Counted from the stretch's first letter, positions 7,018-15,029 are shown. The stretch: 19,657 nt of DNA from JAZNOQ01 sp045589215 (GCA_045589215.1 JAZNOQ010000121.1:1-19657), one strand, 5' to 3'. Numbers and translations: made by a program. The notes: generated by a model not told the origin, from the letters alone.

Positions 7018-8994
7018 TTAGTGAATTCTTTCTCCGAGCGGCGTATCCTCCGCGAGGAATACGACACGAACCGTCTCCTCGCCCGATGCAAGGAGCATTC
7101 CGTTCGATTCAATGCCGCAAAGAACGGCAGGCTTCAGGTTTGCAACCACAACGACCTTTTTGCCGATGAGATCCTCGGGCGCGTACCACTTGGCAATGCC
7201 CGAAACGATCTGTCTCTTTTCATATCCAAGATCGACTGTGAGAACGAGGAGCTTCTTTGCCTTCTTCGCCTTTTCACAGGAAAGGATCTTAGCGGTGCGA
7301 AGCTCGACCTTCATAAAGTCGTCAATACCGATCTGTGCGATCCCCTCGGGCTTTTCAACAGCCGTCTCCTCTGCCGCCTTTGCTGCTTCCATAGCCGCAA
7401 GACGTTCGGCTTCAAGCTCAGCAAGCTTCTTTTCCTCGTCAACGCGAGCAAAAAGCACCTTCGAGTCTCCGACGCTCTCCCCTGCCGTGATGCCACAGAA
7501 CAGCTCCTTCGTACCAATGGTATCAAAGGTGCGGAGAGAGGTTCCGAGCTCCGTGAGGATCTCCTCTGCCGTTGCGGGGATGAAGGGGGTCAGCATAATT
7601 GCGCCCCAACGGATCGCCTCAAGAAGATTATAAAGAACGGTTCCGAGACGCTCCTTCTTTTCAGGATCCTTCGCAAGTGTCCAGGGTGTCGTTTCGTCAA
7701 TATACTTGTTAGCACGGCTCAGGAACTTGAAGATCGCCTCTGCCGCGTCGGAAATGTGATAGGTATCCATCTGTTCGATCATCTCGTTATATGCGTTCAC
7801 AGCGCTTTCGCGGAGCGAGAGATCGAGAGGATCCTCCGCAGTGGGTGCCTGTATGACCTTATCAAAATACTTCTTCTGCATATCAAGCGTACGCTTTACG
7901 AGGTTACCGAGATTGTTTACAAGGTCGGTATTGAAGCGCTTGATAACAGCGTCATAGGTGATCGAGCCGTCATTTGCATAGGGCATTTCGGAAAGCGCGT
8001 AGTAACGGACACCGTCGACCGTAAAATGCTCAGCAAGCTTATCCGCATAGATCACGTTGCCCTTCGACTTCGACATCTTGTCCATACCGAAGTTGAACCA
8101 CGGGTGACCGAAGACCTTCTTCGGAAGAGGAAGATCGAGTGCCATCAGGAAGATCGGCCAATAGATCGTATGGAAGCGCAGAATGTCCTTACCAATGATA
8201 TGAACGTCTGCAGGCCAGAAGGATCTGAAATGTTCGGACTGCTCCTCGTAGGATTTTTCGGGATCATAACCGAGTGCCGTAATATAGTTTGCGAGTGCAT
8301 CGAGCCAGACGTAGGAAACGTGACGCTCGTCAAACGGGATCGGAATTCCCCACGAGAAGGAGGAACGTGAAACGCAGAGATCCTGAAGTCCGCCCTCGAC
8401 CTTAAGGAAGTTATTGACCATTTCCTTCTTACGCGATTCGGGCTCGATGAATTCGGGATTGTCCTCAATATGCTTCAAAAGACGGTCAACATACTTGCTC
8501 ATCTTGAAGAAGTATGCCTCTTCCTTTGCCTTCTGTACTGGTCTGCCGCAATCGGGACATTTGCCGCCCTCTGCCTGTGTATCGGTAAAGAAGGACTCAC
8601 AGGGGGTACAGTACCATCCGCTGTATTCGCCCTTATAGATGTCGCCCTGATCGAAGAAACGCTTGAAGATCTTCTGAACCGCCTTCGTGTGCCCCTCGTC
8701 CGTCGTGCGGATGAAGTAATCGTAGCTACTGTTCATCTTATCCCAGATCTCGCGGATCTCTCCTGCAACACCGTCAACGTATGCCTGCGGTGTAACGCCT
8801 GCTTCCTTTGCAAGGTTTTCGATCTTCTGACCGTGCTCATCGGTACCCGTGCAGAAATATACGTTGTACCCTCTTGCACGCTTATAGCGCGCAATGGCAT
8901 CGGTCATAATGACCTCGTAGGTATTTCCGAAGTGGGGCTTACGCGATGCATATGCGATCGCAGTCGTAATGTAGAAATTCTGCTTTTCGTTCAT
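7018..8994 (-). CDS. metG: Methionyl-tRNA synthetase with C-terminal tRNA-binding domain
   Basis: Charges tRNA-Met, including the initiator, with methionine. It is 658 aa, class I. The HIGH signature reads HFGN (residues 21-24, in KPHFGNTYEV); HIGN is common in clostridial MetRS as I recall it, and the Phe is a further change. GTDEHGQKI follows as expected. A CxxC...CxxC zinc knuckle (CTPC and CPDC, near residues 128-147) sits in the connective domain. KMSKSKGN is near residue 305. An alanine- and glutamate-rich linker (about 515-550) joins the anticodon domain to an EMAP-II/Trbp111-like domain (about 555-658, starting IGIDDFMKVELRTAKI), which promotes dimerisation and tRNA binding. The start overlaps the stop of the upstream membrane protein gene (ATGA), so translation is coupled. 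Confidence 0.96.
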   Translation of the reverse strand: MNEKQNFYITTAIAYASRKPHFGNTYEVIMTDAIARYKRARGYNVYFCTGTDEHGQKIENLAKEAGVTPQAYVDGVAGEIREIWDKMNSSYDYFIRTTDEGHTKAVQKIFKRFFDQGDIYKGEYSGWYCTPCESFFTDTQAEGGKCPDCGRPVQKAKEEAYFFKMSKYVDRLLKHIEDNPEFIEPESRKKEMVNNFLKVEGGLQDLCVSRSSFSWGIPIPFDERHVSYVWLDALANYITALGYDPEKSYEEQSEHFRSFWPADVHIIGKDILRFHTIYWPIFLMALDLPLPKKVFGHPWFNFGMDKMSKSKGNVIYADKLAEHFTVDGVRYYALSEMPYANDGSITYDAVIKRFNTDLVNNLGNLVKRTLDMQKKYFDKVIQAPTAEDPLDLSLRESAVNAYNEMIEQMDTYHISDAAEAIFKFLSRANKYIDETTPWTLAKDPEKKERLGTVLYNLLEAIRWGAIMLTPFIPATAEEILTELGTSLRTFDTIGTKELFCGITAGESVGDSKVLFARVDEEKKLAELEAERLAAMEAAKAAEETAVEKPEGIAQIGIDDFMKVELRTAKILSCEKAKKAKKLLVLTVDLGYEKRQIVSGIAKWYAPEDLIGKKVVVVANLKPAVLCGIESNGMLLASGEETVRVVFLAEDTPLGERIH

Positions 8995-9785
8995 TTTAAG
9001 TCCTCTATATTGATAATATTATTTTCAGAAGTTGGAGCCCCGATCAATCGATCAAGGTACACGGGTGTTGCGATCACCATAAGCGGGACCGTATAGATCG
9101 GAAAGAGCGTACAAACGCTGAGACAGGACAGCACGAACAGTCCTGCATATTTGAGCTGCAGCTTGAAATAACCAAAAGAATTTTTTGTAATAAGGCGAAC
9201 CGAAAGTCCGACTGCGCGCCCGATCGACAGCTTTTCTTCTCTCACACGAAGCGAAAGAAAGAAATACGCGGGACACAGAAGGAAAAGCGCGGGAAGAAAC
9301 GAAAGGAAGGTCACAACAGCCCCGAACACCAAAACGAAAAACGAGTAGTCCGATACCTCAGGCGAAGCTACCGCAAGCGAGTAGATCGCCCACGCGCCGA
9401 CAGCACAAAAGACAACGAGAAGCACGGGAAGAAGCAAAAGCAGCAGCCAAAGGAGAACGCTTCCGATCGCGTACCAATATTTTTTCGAAAAGGCAATGAA
9501 AAGATCTCTCACCGAAAGAGTCTCACCGTTTTTGGCTTTTTCACCCATATAAGCAAGCCCGTACAACATCGGTGCTACCGCAAAAATGATCGTGGGGATG
9601 AGAAAAAGGAATGCGCCAAACGGCATCACCATCAAAGGCAGAAACAATGCGAACAGGCACAAAAGAACTGCCGCAGTCATCCGAAGCTGTACCCCCGGGC
9701 GAAACAAAAGCATTGTCGCCTCCGCGAGTACGGACGGCATCGGAGCAACGTCGGAAGGCTCAAAGCCCTGATTTTGTTCGGTCAT
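8991..9785 (-). CDS. Multi-pass membrane protein of unknown function
   Basis: I do not recognise this protein with confidence. It has about 264 residues from the chosen start and roughly six hydrophobic segments: two near the N-terminus (AAVLLCLFALFLPLMVMPFG and the following IIFAVAPMLYG), then VLLWLLLLLLPVLLVVFCAV, a segment around LVFGAVVTFLSFLPALFLLC, and two near the C-terminus. The spacing and the Gly/Lys loop YMGEKAKNGETLSVRDLF resemble DUF975-like or GDPD membrane-domain proteins, but this is only a resemblance. I choose the ATG at 9783-9785 because AAAGGTGG lies seven bases upstream. An upstream ATG at 9819-9821 overlaps the nagA stop as ATGA and would add 12 residues. The gene sits between nagA and metG and overlaps metG by four bases, so all three are probably co-transcribed. 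Confidence 0.75.
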   Translation of the reverse strand: MTEQNQGFEPSDVAPMPSVLAEATMLLFRPGVQLRMTAAVLLCLFALFLPLMVMPFGAFLFLIPTIIFAVAPMLYGLAYMGEKAKNGETLSVRDLFIAFSKKYWYAIGSVLLWLLLLLLPVLLVVFCAVGAWAIYSLAVASPEVSDYSFFVLVFGAVVTFLSFLPALFLLCPAYFFLSLRVREEKLSIGRAVGLSVRLITKNSFGYFKLQLKYAGLFVLSCLSVCTLFPIYTVPLMVIATPVYLDRLIGAPTSENNIINIEDLK

Positions 9786-9817
9786 TTCCGTCCCACCTTT
9801 CAAAGTAAAGCCTTGTG

Positions 9818-10999
9818 TCATTTTCCCGTAGTCAGATCGACCTCTCTGCCGCGCATTATAACAGATCTGATCTGCATTTTGTCAAAGGACGGATCGACGA
9901 CCAAAAGATCGGCATATTTCGAGACCTCGAGTGAACCGACCATCTTCTCCACCCCGAGCATTTTCGCGGGGTTTATCGTTACCGTGGGAAGTGCTTCGTC
10001 GAGAGATATTTCAGCGAATTGCATCAGATTTTGAAGTCCGTCAAAAAGTGAAAGCGTACTGCCCGCAAGATGACCGTCCTCGGTCATTGCGATCCCGTTC
10101 GTCACGATACAGGTCTGTCCCGCGATCGAATACCTTCCGTCCGCACATCCCGTTGCCTCCATCGAGTCGGTGATCAGAACGAGCTTTTCTTTTCCCTTGC
10201 AGTGGTAGGCAAGGCGAACCATTTCCTTTGAAACGTGAATGCCGTCTACGATCAGCTCGGCGTAAGCATCCGATGTGAGTGCCGCCGCTACCGCTCCGCC
10301 TTCTCTGTGATGAAGTGGCGGCATTGCGTTATAGGTATGCGTGAAGGAGGTTGCACCGCTCTGAAGTGCGGTGATCGCTTCCTCATAGGTCGCGTTCGTA
10401 TGTGCAATTCCAACCGTTCCGCCCGCAAGGACCGCGGTTTTTAAGAATGCTCCGTCTTTATCGCATTCGGGAGCGAAGGAGATATGAAAGCACTTACCGA
10501 GGTGCGGCAAAAAAGCCTTCAGCTCGTCGACATTCGGCTCGGCAAGCTGCTCGGGCGCGTGTGCACCGCGCTTTGCGGGATTCAGATATCTGCCCTCAAG
10601 ATGAACGCCGCAAAACCAAGGAAGAAGCTCGTCATCTCGCTCCGCAACCGAGCGAATACGATCGGAAGCCTCGCAAAGCTGCGAAAAAGGAGCGGAGGCA
10701 AGCGTCGGCATCAGAGTTGTAACGCCGCTCCCGAGATAGGAGTGCGCCATTATTTTCATTTGCTCCTCGGTGGCAGAGGTAAAATCGAATCCCACTCTGC
10801 CGTGGGTATGCGAGTCGATCATTCCGGGTAGAAGAAGCATGCCGTCAAGTGACACGACCTGATCGACCGTCTTTCGGTCGTCGTCGGATATATCGCCCTC
10901 ATACAGCGAAGCGATGCGTTCGTTTTCCGTAATCAAGGTACCGACATAACGATCCCCGTTTCCGATATGCAATTCGGCGCCGCAATATGCGATTTTCAT
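9818..10999 (-). CDS. nagA: N-acetylglucosamine-6-phosphate deacetylase
   Basis: Removes acetate from GlcNAc-6-phosphate, feeding amino-sugar recycling and cell-wall precursor or glycolytic pathways; cytoplasmic. At 393 aa it matches the family length. Amidohydrolase motifs are visible: LPGMIDSHTHG (His64, His66), HLEGRYLNPAKRGAH (metal Glu135), AHTNAT (His200), FTHTYNAM (His221), DGIHV and the catalytic Asp in LITDSMEATG (Asp278). GSTLSLFDGL and NPAKMLGV near the end are typical of NagA. Ribosome binding site GGAGGTGA five bases before ATG, preceded by a good promoter. No nagB or PTS gene is nearby; instead the gene leads an operon with a membrane protein and metG, an unusual partner. Confidence 0.95.
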   Translation of the reverse strand: MKIAYCGAELHIGNGDRYVGTLITENERIASLYEGDISDDDRKTVDQVVSLDGMLLLPGMIDSHTHGRVGFDFTSATEEQMKIMAHSYLGSGVTTLMPTLASAPFSQLCEASDRIRSVAERDDELLPWFCGVHLEGRYLNPAKRGAHAPEQLAEPNVDELKAFLPHLGKCFHISFAPECDKDGAFLKTAVLAGGTVGIAHTNATYEEAITALQSGATSFTHTYNAMPPLHHREGGAVAAALTSDAYAELIVDGIHVSKEMVRLAYHCKGKEKLVLITDSMEATGCADGRYSIAGQTCIVTNGIAMTEDGHLAGSTLSLFDGLQNLMQFAEISLDEALPTVTINPAKMLGVEKMVGSLEVSKYADLLVVDPSFDKMQIRSVIMRGREVDLTTGK

Positions 11000-11049
11000 A
11001 GTTTCACCTCCGAAGCCACAAAAGATACGTTCAAAGTCCTTATTTAAAT

Positions 11050-11078
11050 ATTATAACAAATATTACTCTCTTTTGCAA
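11050..11078 (-). promoter_or_regulatory. SigA promoter of the nagA-metG unit
   Basis: Minus strand TTGCAA, a 17-base spacer and TATAAT, with TGT directly before the -10 box (extended -10). Start near 11043, giving a leader of about 44 bases ending in a strong GGAGGTGA ribosome binding site. Confidence 0.8.
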
Positions 11079-11122
11079 GCGTTTTTCATAAAAATATCAA
11101 GTTTCACGAATAGAAGAAGCGA

Positions 11123-12889
11123 TTATTTCACGCGCATCGAGGCGATGCGTTCTCCGTTCGGCGAAACGATGCACGACCAATTCGTATGATAGATCACAAA
11201 CCCGGGGTGAGATGCGGGAGGCTTCTTAACGTTGCGCACGTAAGTGTAATCGACCTCAAGCCTTGCTTCCCCCTCCGTCTTTGAATAGAAGGCGGCGATC
11301 TCAGCGGCATCGGTAAAATCCTCTGACTCGGGCTCTTCGCCGTCGCAAAGCATCACGACGTGCGATCCGGGACGGTTTTTCGCGTGGAACCAATAGTCGG
11401 TCTTTCCCGCTATCTTATGCGTGATATGCTCGTTTTGAAGATTGTTCTTGCCACAAAGCACCCGATATCCGTTCGTCGTGCGGAACTCCATCACAGACAC
11501 ATTCGGATTTTTCTTCGGGTGGCTATATCCTTTCATCCTTGACGCGTATCCCGATCTGTAAAGCTCGTCACGGATCTCCGCGAGATCGGAGGGCGACTCG
11601 GCGTGCGTCAAGGCATCAAAGACCGAATCGATATAACGAAGCTCGGCTTCGTTTCGCTCGATCTGCTTTTCAAGCTCGACCTTGGCTTTTCTCGATTTTG
11701 TGTATCGCTTGTAATAGTACTGCGCGTTTTCCGCGGGATCGAGGCGCTTGTCGAGCGTGACACGGCATTCACCGTACGTTCCGTCCTCGTGCCAATCCTC
11801 GTAGTCGATCAAGACGGCTTCGGTCTGACCGCGGCGAAGAGCGTAGATGTTACCCGTGATCAGGTCGCCGCACTTTTTGTAGTACGCACCCTTTTCGCAG
11901 TCGATGAGCTCCGATCTTTGAAGCTCGGTCTTTTTTCGAATGCGCGCTTCCGCAGCCGTAAGAAGCTTCAGGATATCATTTGCTCTTTGCCTTACGCGCT
12001 GCTCGTTGTCACGGCTTCCGAACCACTTGTCGAGCATTTCGCCCGCCGACTGAAACGCGCGTACATCCGCGCTTTTTCCATACTGCAGGAGAGGTATAAA
12101 GGAATACTCGATCGGTTTTCCGTCAAGAGATACGATCGACGGTTCAAAATTGCCGCACCGAATGCTTTCCATTACCGTCTGAAATGCGTTCCATAAAGCC
12201 TCCTTGTCGCACGCCCCGATGGGAGTATCGGTCTGCTTTTCGGAACGAAAGACGATCTCGCGCGCAACCGCAGAAGAAAGCCCAAGATAGGTTCGGGTCA
12301 GGAATTTATCTGCCGCAAGCTCTTGGGGGGCGGCCTCCAATGACTGACAAAAATCAGTCTCGGTCTCTTCAAGCGGATTTTTCTTATCCTGCGCGGGCGG
12401 AAGCTCATACTTCATCCCCGGAAGCACCTGTCGGAGACTTGACGTTGTAAAATCAACCGGGCGCAAAGCGGCAAGGATCTTATCGTCTCCGTCCGTGAAG
12501 ATCAGATTACTGTACTTCCCCATCACCTCGGCATAGATGCGACGGGTGCAGGCAAATCCCATTTCATCGTGGGATTCGAATTCAAGACAGGCAACACGTT
12601 CAAATCCAAGCTGTCGCGTTTCACATAGCTTCGCGCCTGACAAATGCTTGCGAAGATGGACACAAAAGCTCGGCGGAGTCGGAGGATTTTCCATCGGCTG
12701 CTCAGAAAAGCCGATGCGGGGATTGTTCGAGCCCGCATTGATGAGCAATCGTTTGCCGCCCGCAAAGGTACGCATCTGCAAAACGATCGTATCCTTCTCG
12801 GGCTGATATACCTTTTCGATCCTCGCACCCGCGGCGGTCTCATTGATCTCGTGAAGCGCACACGCGAGCATACCTGCATCGAATGCCAT
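11123..12889 (-). CDS. rqcH: RqcH/NFACT family ribosome quality-control protein (Rqc2 homologue)
   Basis: Binds stalled 50S subunits carrying peptidyl-tRNA and recruits tRNA-Ala to add C-terminal alanine tails that mark the nascent chain for degradation. Older annotation calls it fibronectin-binding protein (FbpA). It is 588 aa with the family order: NFACT-N from the start (MAFDAGMLACALHEI), a helix-hairpin-helix part, a charged coiled coil (about residues 290-440), and NFACT-R with GKNNLQNEHITHKIAG and FHAKNRPGSHVVM near residues 480-515. Position 97-98 is Glu-Arg where B. subtilis RqcH has Asp-Arg. Ribosome binding site AAGGAGG nine bases before ATG. It is separated from the upstream HAD gene by a hairpin, so it is probably its own unit, though I see only a weak -10-like TATATT near 12940. 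Confidence 0.94.
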   Translation of the reverse strand: MAFDAGMLACALHEINETAAGARIEKVYQPEKDTIVLQMRTFAGGKRLLINAGSNNPRIGFSEQPMENPPTPPSFCVHLRKHLSGAKLCETRQLGFERVACLEFESHDEMGFACTRRIYAEVMGKYSNLIFTDGDDKILAALRPVDFTTSSLRQVLPGMKYELPPAQDKKNPLEETETDFCQSLEAAPQELAADKFLTRTYLGLSSAVAREIVFRSEKQTDTPIGACDKEALWNAFQTVMESIRCGNFEPSIVSLDGKPIEYSFIPLLQYGKSADVRAFQSAGEMLDKWFGSRDNEQRVRQRANDILKLLTAAEARIRKKTELQRSELIDCEKGAYYKKCGDLITGNIYALRRGQTEAVLIDYEDWHEDGTYGECRVTLDKRLDPAENAQYYYKRYTKSRKAKVELEKQIERNEAELRYIDSVFDALTHAESPSDLAEIRDELYRSGYASRMKGYSHPKKNPNVSVMEFRTTNGYRVLCGKNNLQNEHITHKIAGKTDYWFHAKNRPGSHVVMLCDGEEPESEDFTDAAEIAAFYSKTEGEARLEVDYTYVRNVKKPPASHPGFVIYHTNWSCIVSPNGERIASMRVK

Positions 12890-12966
12890 CTATGGTTTCC
12901 TCCTTCGCGTTTTTTTGAAGTTTTTTTACTCCCCGGACAATATATTCCCCATTCCGAAAAAATCCG

Positions 12967-13020
12967 AAAAACGGGGGCACGGGGGAAGAGCCCTTCCATC
13001 AAAGAAGAGTCCTTCCCCCG
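12967..13020 (-). terminator. Intrinsic terminator after the HAD phosphatase gene
   Basis: On the minus strand CGGGGGAAG (13012-13020) pairs with CTTCCCCCG (12980-12988), with a small inner CTTC/GAAG stem. A second CCCCCG copy (12972-12977) lies between this stem and the TTTTT run. It offers an alternative 3' arm directly next to the T tract. A second T run follows. The layout is terminator-like though not textbook. Confidence 0.65.
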
Positions 13021-13042
13021 CGAGCTATCATATAAAAACAGA

Positions 13043-13864
13043 TCAGCCGAACATCAGGTGATCGACGTCGTCGAGTGACGGGAATACGAAATCGGGCTTG
13101 TCCTTTTCCTCTGCCGCGTCAACGTCCTCGGGCTGTGTTTCACCCGAAAGCACAAGGATCGCAGTAACGCCGTGACGCTTACCGACCGCGATATCGGTGT
13201 AGAGGCGGTCGCCGAAGATGCACATTTCATCCGTTGAGTAGCCGGTCGCCTCGCAGATCATCTGAACGGTCTCCTTGTAGGGCTTACCGAAGTAGGTCGG
13301 AGTCTTACCCGTGGAAGCCGTCACGAATGCGGCGATCGCACCCGAGTCGGGAATGAATCCGGTCTCGGTCGGACAGTTGTAGTCGGGGTGGGTCGAAAGA
13401 TATTCTGCACCGTTGCGTACCATACGGCAGGCATTGTCCATCTTTTCATAGGTCAGTGTGGTATCAAACGAGGTAACAACGATATCCGCCGTCTCCTCCT
13501 TGCCCGTCAGCATAGGAATTCCGTTTTCGCGGAAGTTCTCGACAAGCTCGGGTGTACCAACGAGGTAGACCGACTTGCCTGCGCGGTGACGCTTCAGGTA
13601 TTCGATCGTAACGTCGCCCGAGGTCATGATTTCGTCGGGCGTCGGCTCAAAGCCGAGCTTCGTAAGCTTTTCGACGTAATACTCGGTCGTGTGGGAGGCA
13701 TTGTTCGTAAAGAACATTACCTGCTTTCCGTTTTTACGAAGATTCTTGATGAAACGAATGGCATACGGAAAAACGTCAAAGCCAAGGTAGATCGTTCCGT
13801 CCATATCGAAAATGTAAAGCTTCTTTTCGGAAATTACGGATGTATCGGGGTTACGAAAGTTCAT
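13043..13864 (-). CDS. HAD superfamily subfamily IIA sugar/nucleotide phosphatase, NagD-like
   Basis: Phosphatase of the NagD/4-nitrophenylphosphatase group, 273 aa; the true substrate cannot be read from sequence. Motif I FDMDGTIYLG holds the nucleophile Asp20 and acid-base Asp22. Motif II is MFFTNNAS. Motif III and IV appear as YFGKPYKE and FGDRLYTDIAVG. The region between (about residues 85-190) is the C2-type cap. Ribosome binding site is a modest AAAGGCGG. The gene has its own perfect-consensus promoter and a terminator behind it, so it looks monocistronic. A role in amino-sugar metabolism with nagA is possible only by analogy with E. coli NagD and is not supported by proximity here. Confidence 0.9.
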   Translation of the reverse strand: MNFRNPDTSVISEKKLYIFDMDGTIYLGFDVFPYAIRFIKNLRKNGKQVMFFTNNASHTTEYYVEKLTKLGFEPTPDEIMTSGDVTIEYLKRHRAGKSVYLVGTPELVENFRENGIPMLTGKEETADIVVTSFDTTLTYEKMDNACRMVRNGAEYLSTHPDYNCPTETGFIPDSGAIAAFVTASTGKTPTYFGKPYKETVQMICEATGYSTDEMCIFGDRLYTDIAVGKRHGVTAILVLSGETQPEDVDAAEEKDKPDFVFPSLDDVDHLMFG

Positions 13865-13901
13865 AGATGTTACCGCCTTTATGATATATTATTTCCCCGT
13901 T

Positions 13902-13930
13902 ATTATACCATAGTGCGCGAATTCTGTCAA
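13902..13930 (-). promoter_or_regulatory. SigA promoter of the NagD-like gene
   Basis: Minus strand TTGACA, 17-base spacer, TATAAT, with TGG before the -10 box: both hexamers match exactly. Start near 13895, leader about 31 bases. Confidence 0.85.
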
Positions 13931-13996
13931 GGCTTTTTTCGTGCTTCTTTCCGTTTCTTTCCGCGTGTTAAAAATACGCGATCGGATATCTATACA

Positions 13997-14033
13997 AAGA
14001 AAAACTCCGCACGCGAACGCATTCGGTGCGGAG
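13997..14033 (-). terminator. Intrinsic terminator of hpf
   Basis: CTCCGCAC (14005-14012) pairs with GTGCGGAG (14026-14033), extended after a one-base bulge by CGAA/TTCG around a four-base loop. On the minus strand the stem is followed by TTTTTCTTT. It lies about 70 bases after the hpf stop codon. Confidence 0.88.
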
Positions 14034-14101
14034 AAAACCGTCGTTTTTTTGTAAGAAAGGAGTCTCTATGAAACACTTAATGTTTACAGTATCAAAATGG
14101 A

Positions 14102-14659
14102 TCAGTCATCCGCTCCGTCATCGGGAACGATCAGACCGTATCCGTCATGGCGCTTATAAACAACGCAGGTCTCATTTGTCTCGGCGTCGTTGTAGACGAA
14201 GAATTGATGTCCGATGAGCTCCATCTGCATGATCGCTTCCTCTACCGTCATCGGCTTGAAGGCGAACTTCTTGACCTTCAGCTCGTAGCCCTCCTCTTCC
14301 TCGTCAAAGCCGTAATCTGCGGCATTTCCATCCAGATCAAATGCGGGATCTGCCTCAAGAACCGCCGTGCGAAGCATCTTCGAAAGACGCGTCTTGTTCT
14401 TGCGGATCTGCCGTTCAATGGTTTCAAGCGCCTCGTCGAGCGCACAGCGGAAATCATCCTGTGCGACCTCACTTCTGAAGATCGTTCCTCCCGATATGAT
14501 CGTGACCTCTACGTTTCTCAAATTACGCTTCTTGCTCAAAGTAACGGTTGCTTCCGTTTCTTCGACAAAATATTTATCCAGCTTTTCAAGCTTCTTTTCG
14601 ATGATCTGCTTGAAATCATTCCAAACATTCATCTGTCTGCCGAGAATAATGATTTTCAT
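14102..14659 (-). CDS. hpf: Ribosome hibernation promoting factor, long form
   Basis: Binds the 30S decoding region and dimerises two 70S ribosomes into inactive 100S particles under stress or stationary phase. It is 185 aa, the size of long HPF (also called RaiA/YvyD). The N-terminal beta-alpha domain (residues 1-100) starts MKIIILGRQMNV and contains VTLSKKRNLRNVEVTI. An acidic linker (about 108-128, rich in Asp and Glu) leads to the C-terminal dimerisation domain with FKPMTVEEAIMQMELIGHQFFVY and VVYKRHDGYGLI. Ribosome binding site CGGAGG nine bases before ATG. The gene has a good promoter but an unusually long leader of about 150 bases with strong folding potential, suggesting control after transcription starts. 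A terminator follows. Confidence 0.95.
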   Translation of the reverse strand: MKIIILGRQMNVWNDFKQIIEKKLEKLDKYFVEETEATVTLSKKRNLRNVEVTIISGGTIFRSEVAQDDFRCALDEALETIERQIRKNKTRLSKMLRTAVLEADPAFDLDGNAADYGFDEEEEGYELKVKKFAFKPMTVEEAIMQMELIGHQFFVYNDAETNETCVVYKRHDGYGLIVPDDGADD

Positions 14660-14812
14660 AATGGGGTACCTCCGAAAAAAATATTTGCGGGGGATGATGC
14701 TTGCTGCGCTTACGGGAGCATGGACGGTAACGTCCCGATGCTCCTTTCAGAAGCCCTGAAAGAGAGCTTGTACAGTCGCAAGCGGAGCAGACGGTACATC
14801 TTCTCCGCCGCA
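14660..14812 (-). ncRNA. Structured leader RNA upstream of hpf (candidate)
   Basis: By-eye folding of the minus-strand transcript gives a compact three-way junction. P1 is an 8-bp helix with one G-U pair (14777-14784 with 14707-14714). P2 is CTTTCAG/CTGAAAG (14756-14762 with 14744-14750, five-base loop). P3 has 7 bp (14738-14744 with 14715-14721), a two-base bulge and 5 more bp (14731-14735 with 14722-14726), closing a UUAC loop. P3 abuts both P1 and P2. A competing stem, GCGGAG/CTCCGC (14803-14808 with 14782-14787), shares three bases with P1. Further on, CCCCCG (14688-14693) can pair with one mismatch to the CGGAGG Shine-Dalgarno (14669-14674). The Rfam raiA-motif families occur next to this gene family, but I cannot confirm membership. 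Confidence 0.5.
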
Positions 14813-14817
14813 TCTAT

Positions 14818-14846
14818 ATTATAGCACAGCATTTTCCATTTGTAAA
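14818..14846 (-). promoter_or_regulatory. SigA promoter of hpf
   Basis: Minus strand TTTACA, 17-base spacer, TATAAT, with TGC before the -10 box (extended -10). Start near 14811, about 150 bases before the hpf ATG. Confidence 0.8.
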
Positions 14847-15000
14847 GAGTGAAACAGAAATTTCTTTTGAAATATTTAAAGTTTGTGCATTTTGACGATT
14901 CGGTAAGGTCTTTGTTATGGAAACGCAGTTCTTCTAAGGGATGAATTCAGGCACTAAATGAGTTTTTTTCTTGGTTTTGCGAAATCATTTTTCGAAGATA
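14847..15000. other. Intergenic spacer between the divergent hpf and ligA promoters
   Basis: No gene is seen in this AT-rich spacer. It separates the divergent hpf and ligA promoters; with the two leaders the non-coding gap runs from 14660 to 15104. A short CGAAA...TTTCG inverted repeat at about 14980-14994 lies just before the ligA -35 box. No convincing operator or small ORF with a ribosome binding site was found. Confidence 0.5.
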
Positions 15001-15029
15001 TTGACAAACCGAAAAAAAGAAGGTAAAAT
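15001..15029 (+). promoter_or_regulatory. SigA promoter of ligA
   Basis: TTGACA (15001-15006), a 17-base A-rich spacer and TAAAAT (15024-15029). Start near 15036, leader about 69 bases. Confidence 0.75.

Noticed and set aside
6979..8370. 463-codon open frame on the plus strand opposite metG
   Set aside because: It lies wholly antisense to a full-length, motif-complete MetRS, has no recognisable domain and is rich in Arg, Cys and Leu as expected of a shadow frame.
8470..9096. 208-codon plus-strand frame over the metG start
   Set aside because: Antisense shadow of metG and the membrane protein; no motif and no clear ribosome binding site.
8995..9100. T-box leader before metG
   Set aside because: The region is coding sequence of the overlapping membrane protein gene; a T-box would have to precede nagA, where the leader is only about 44 bases.
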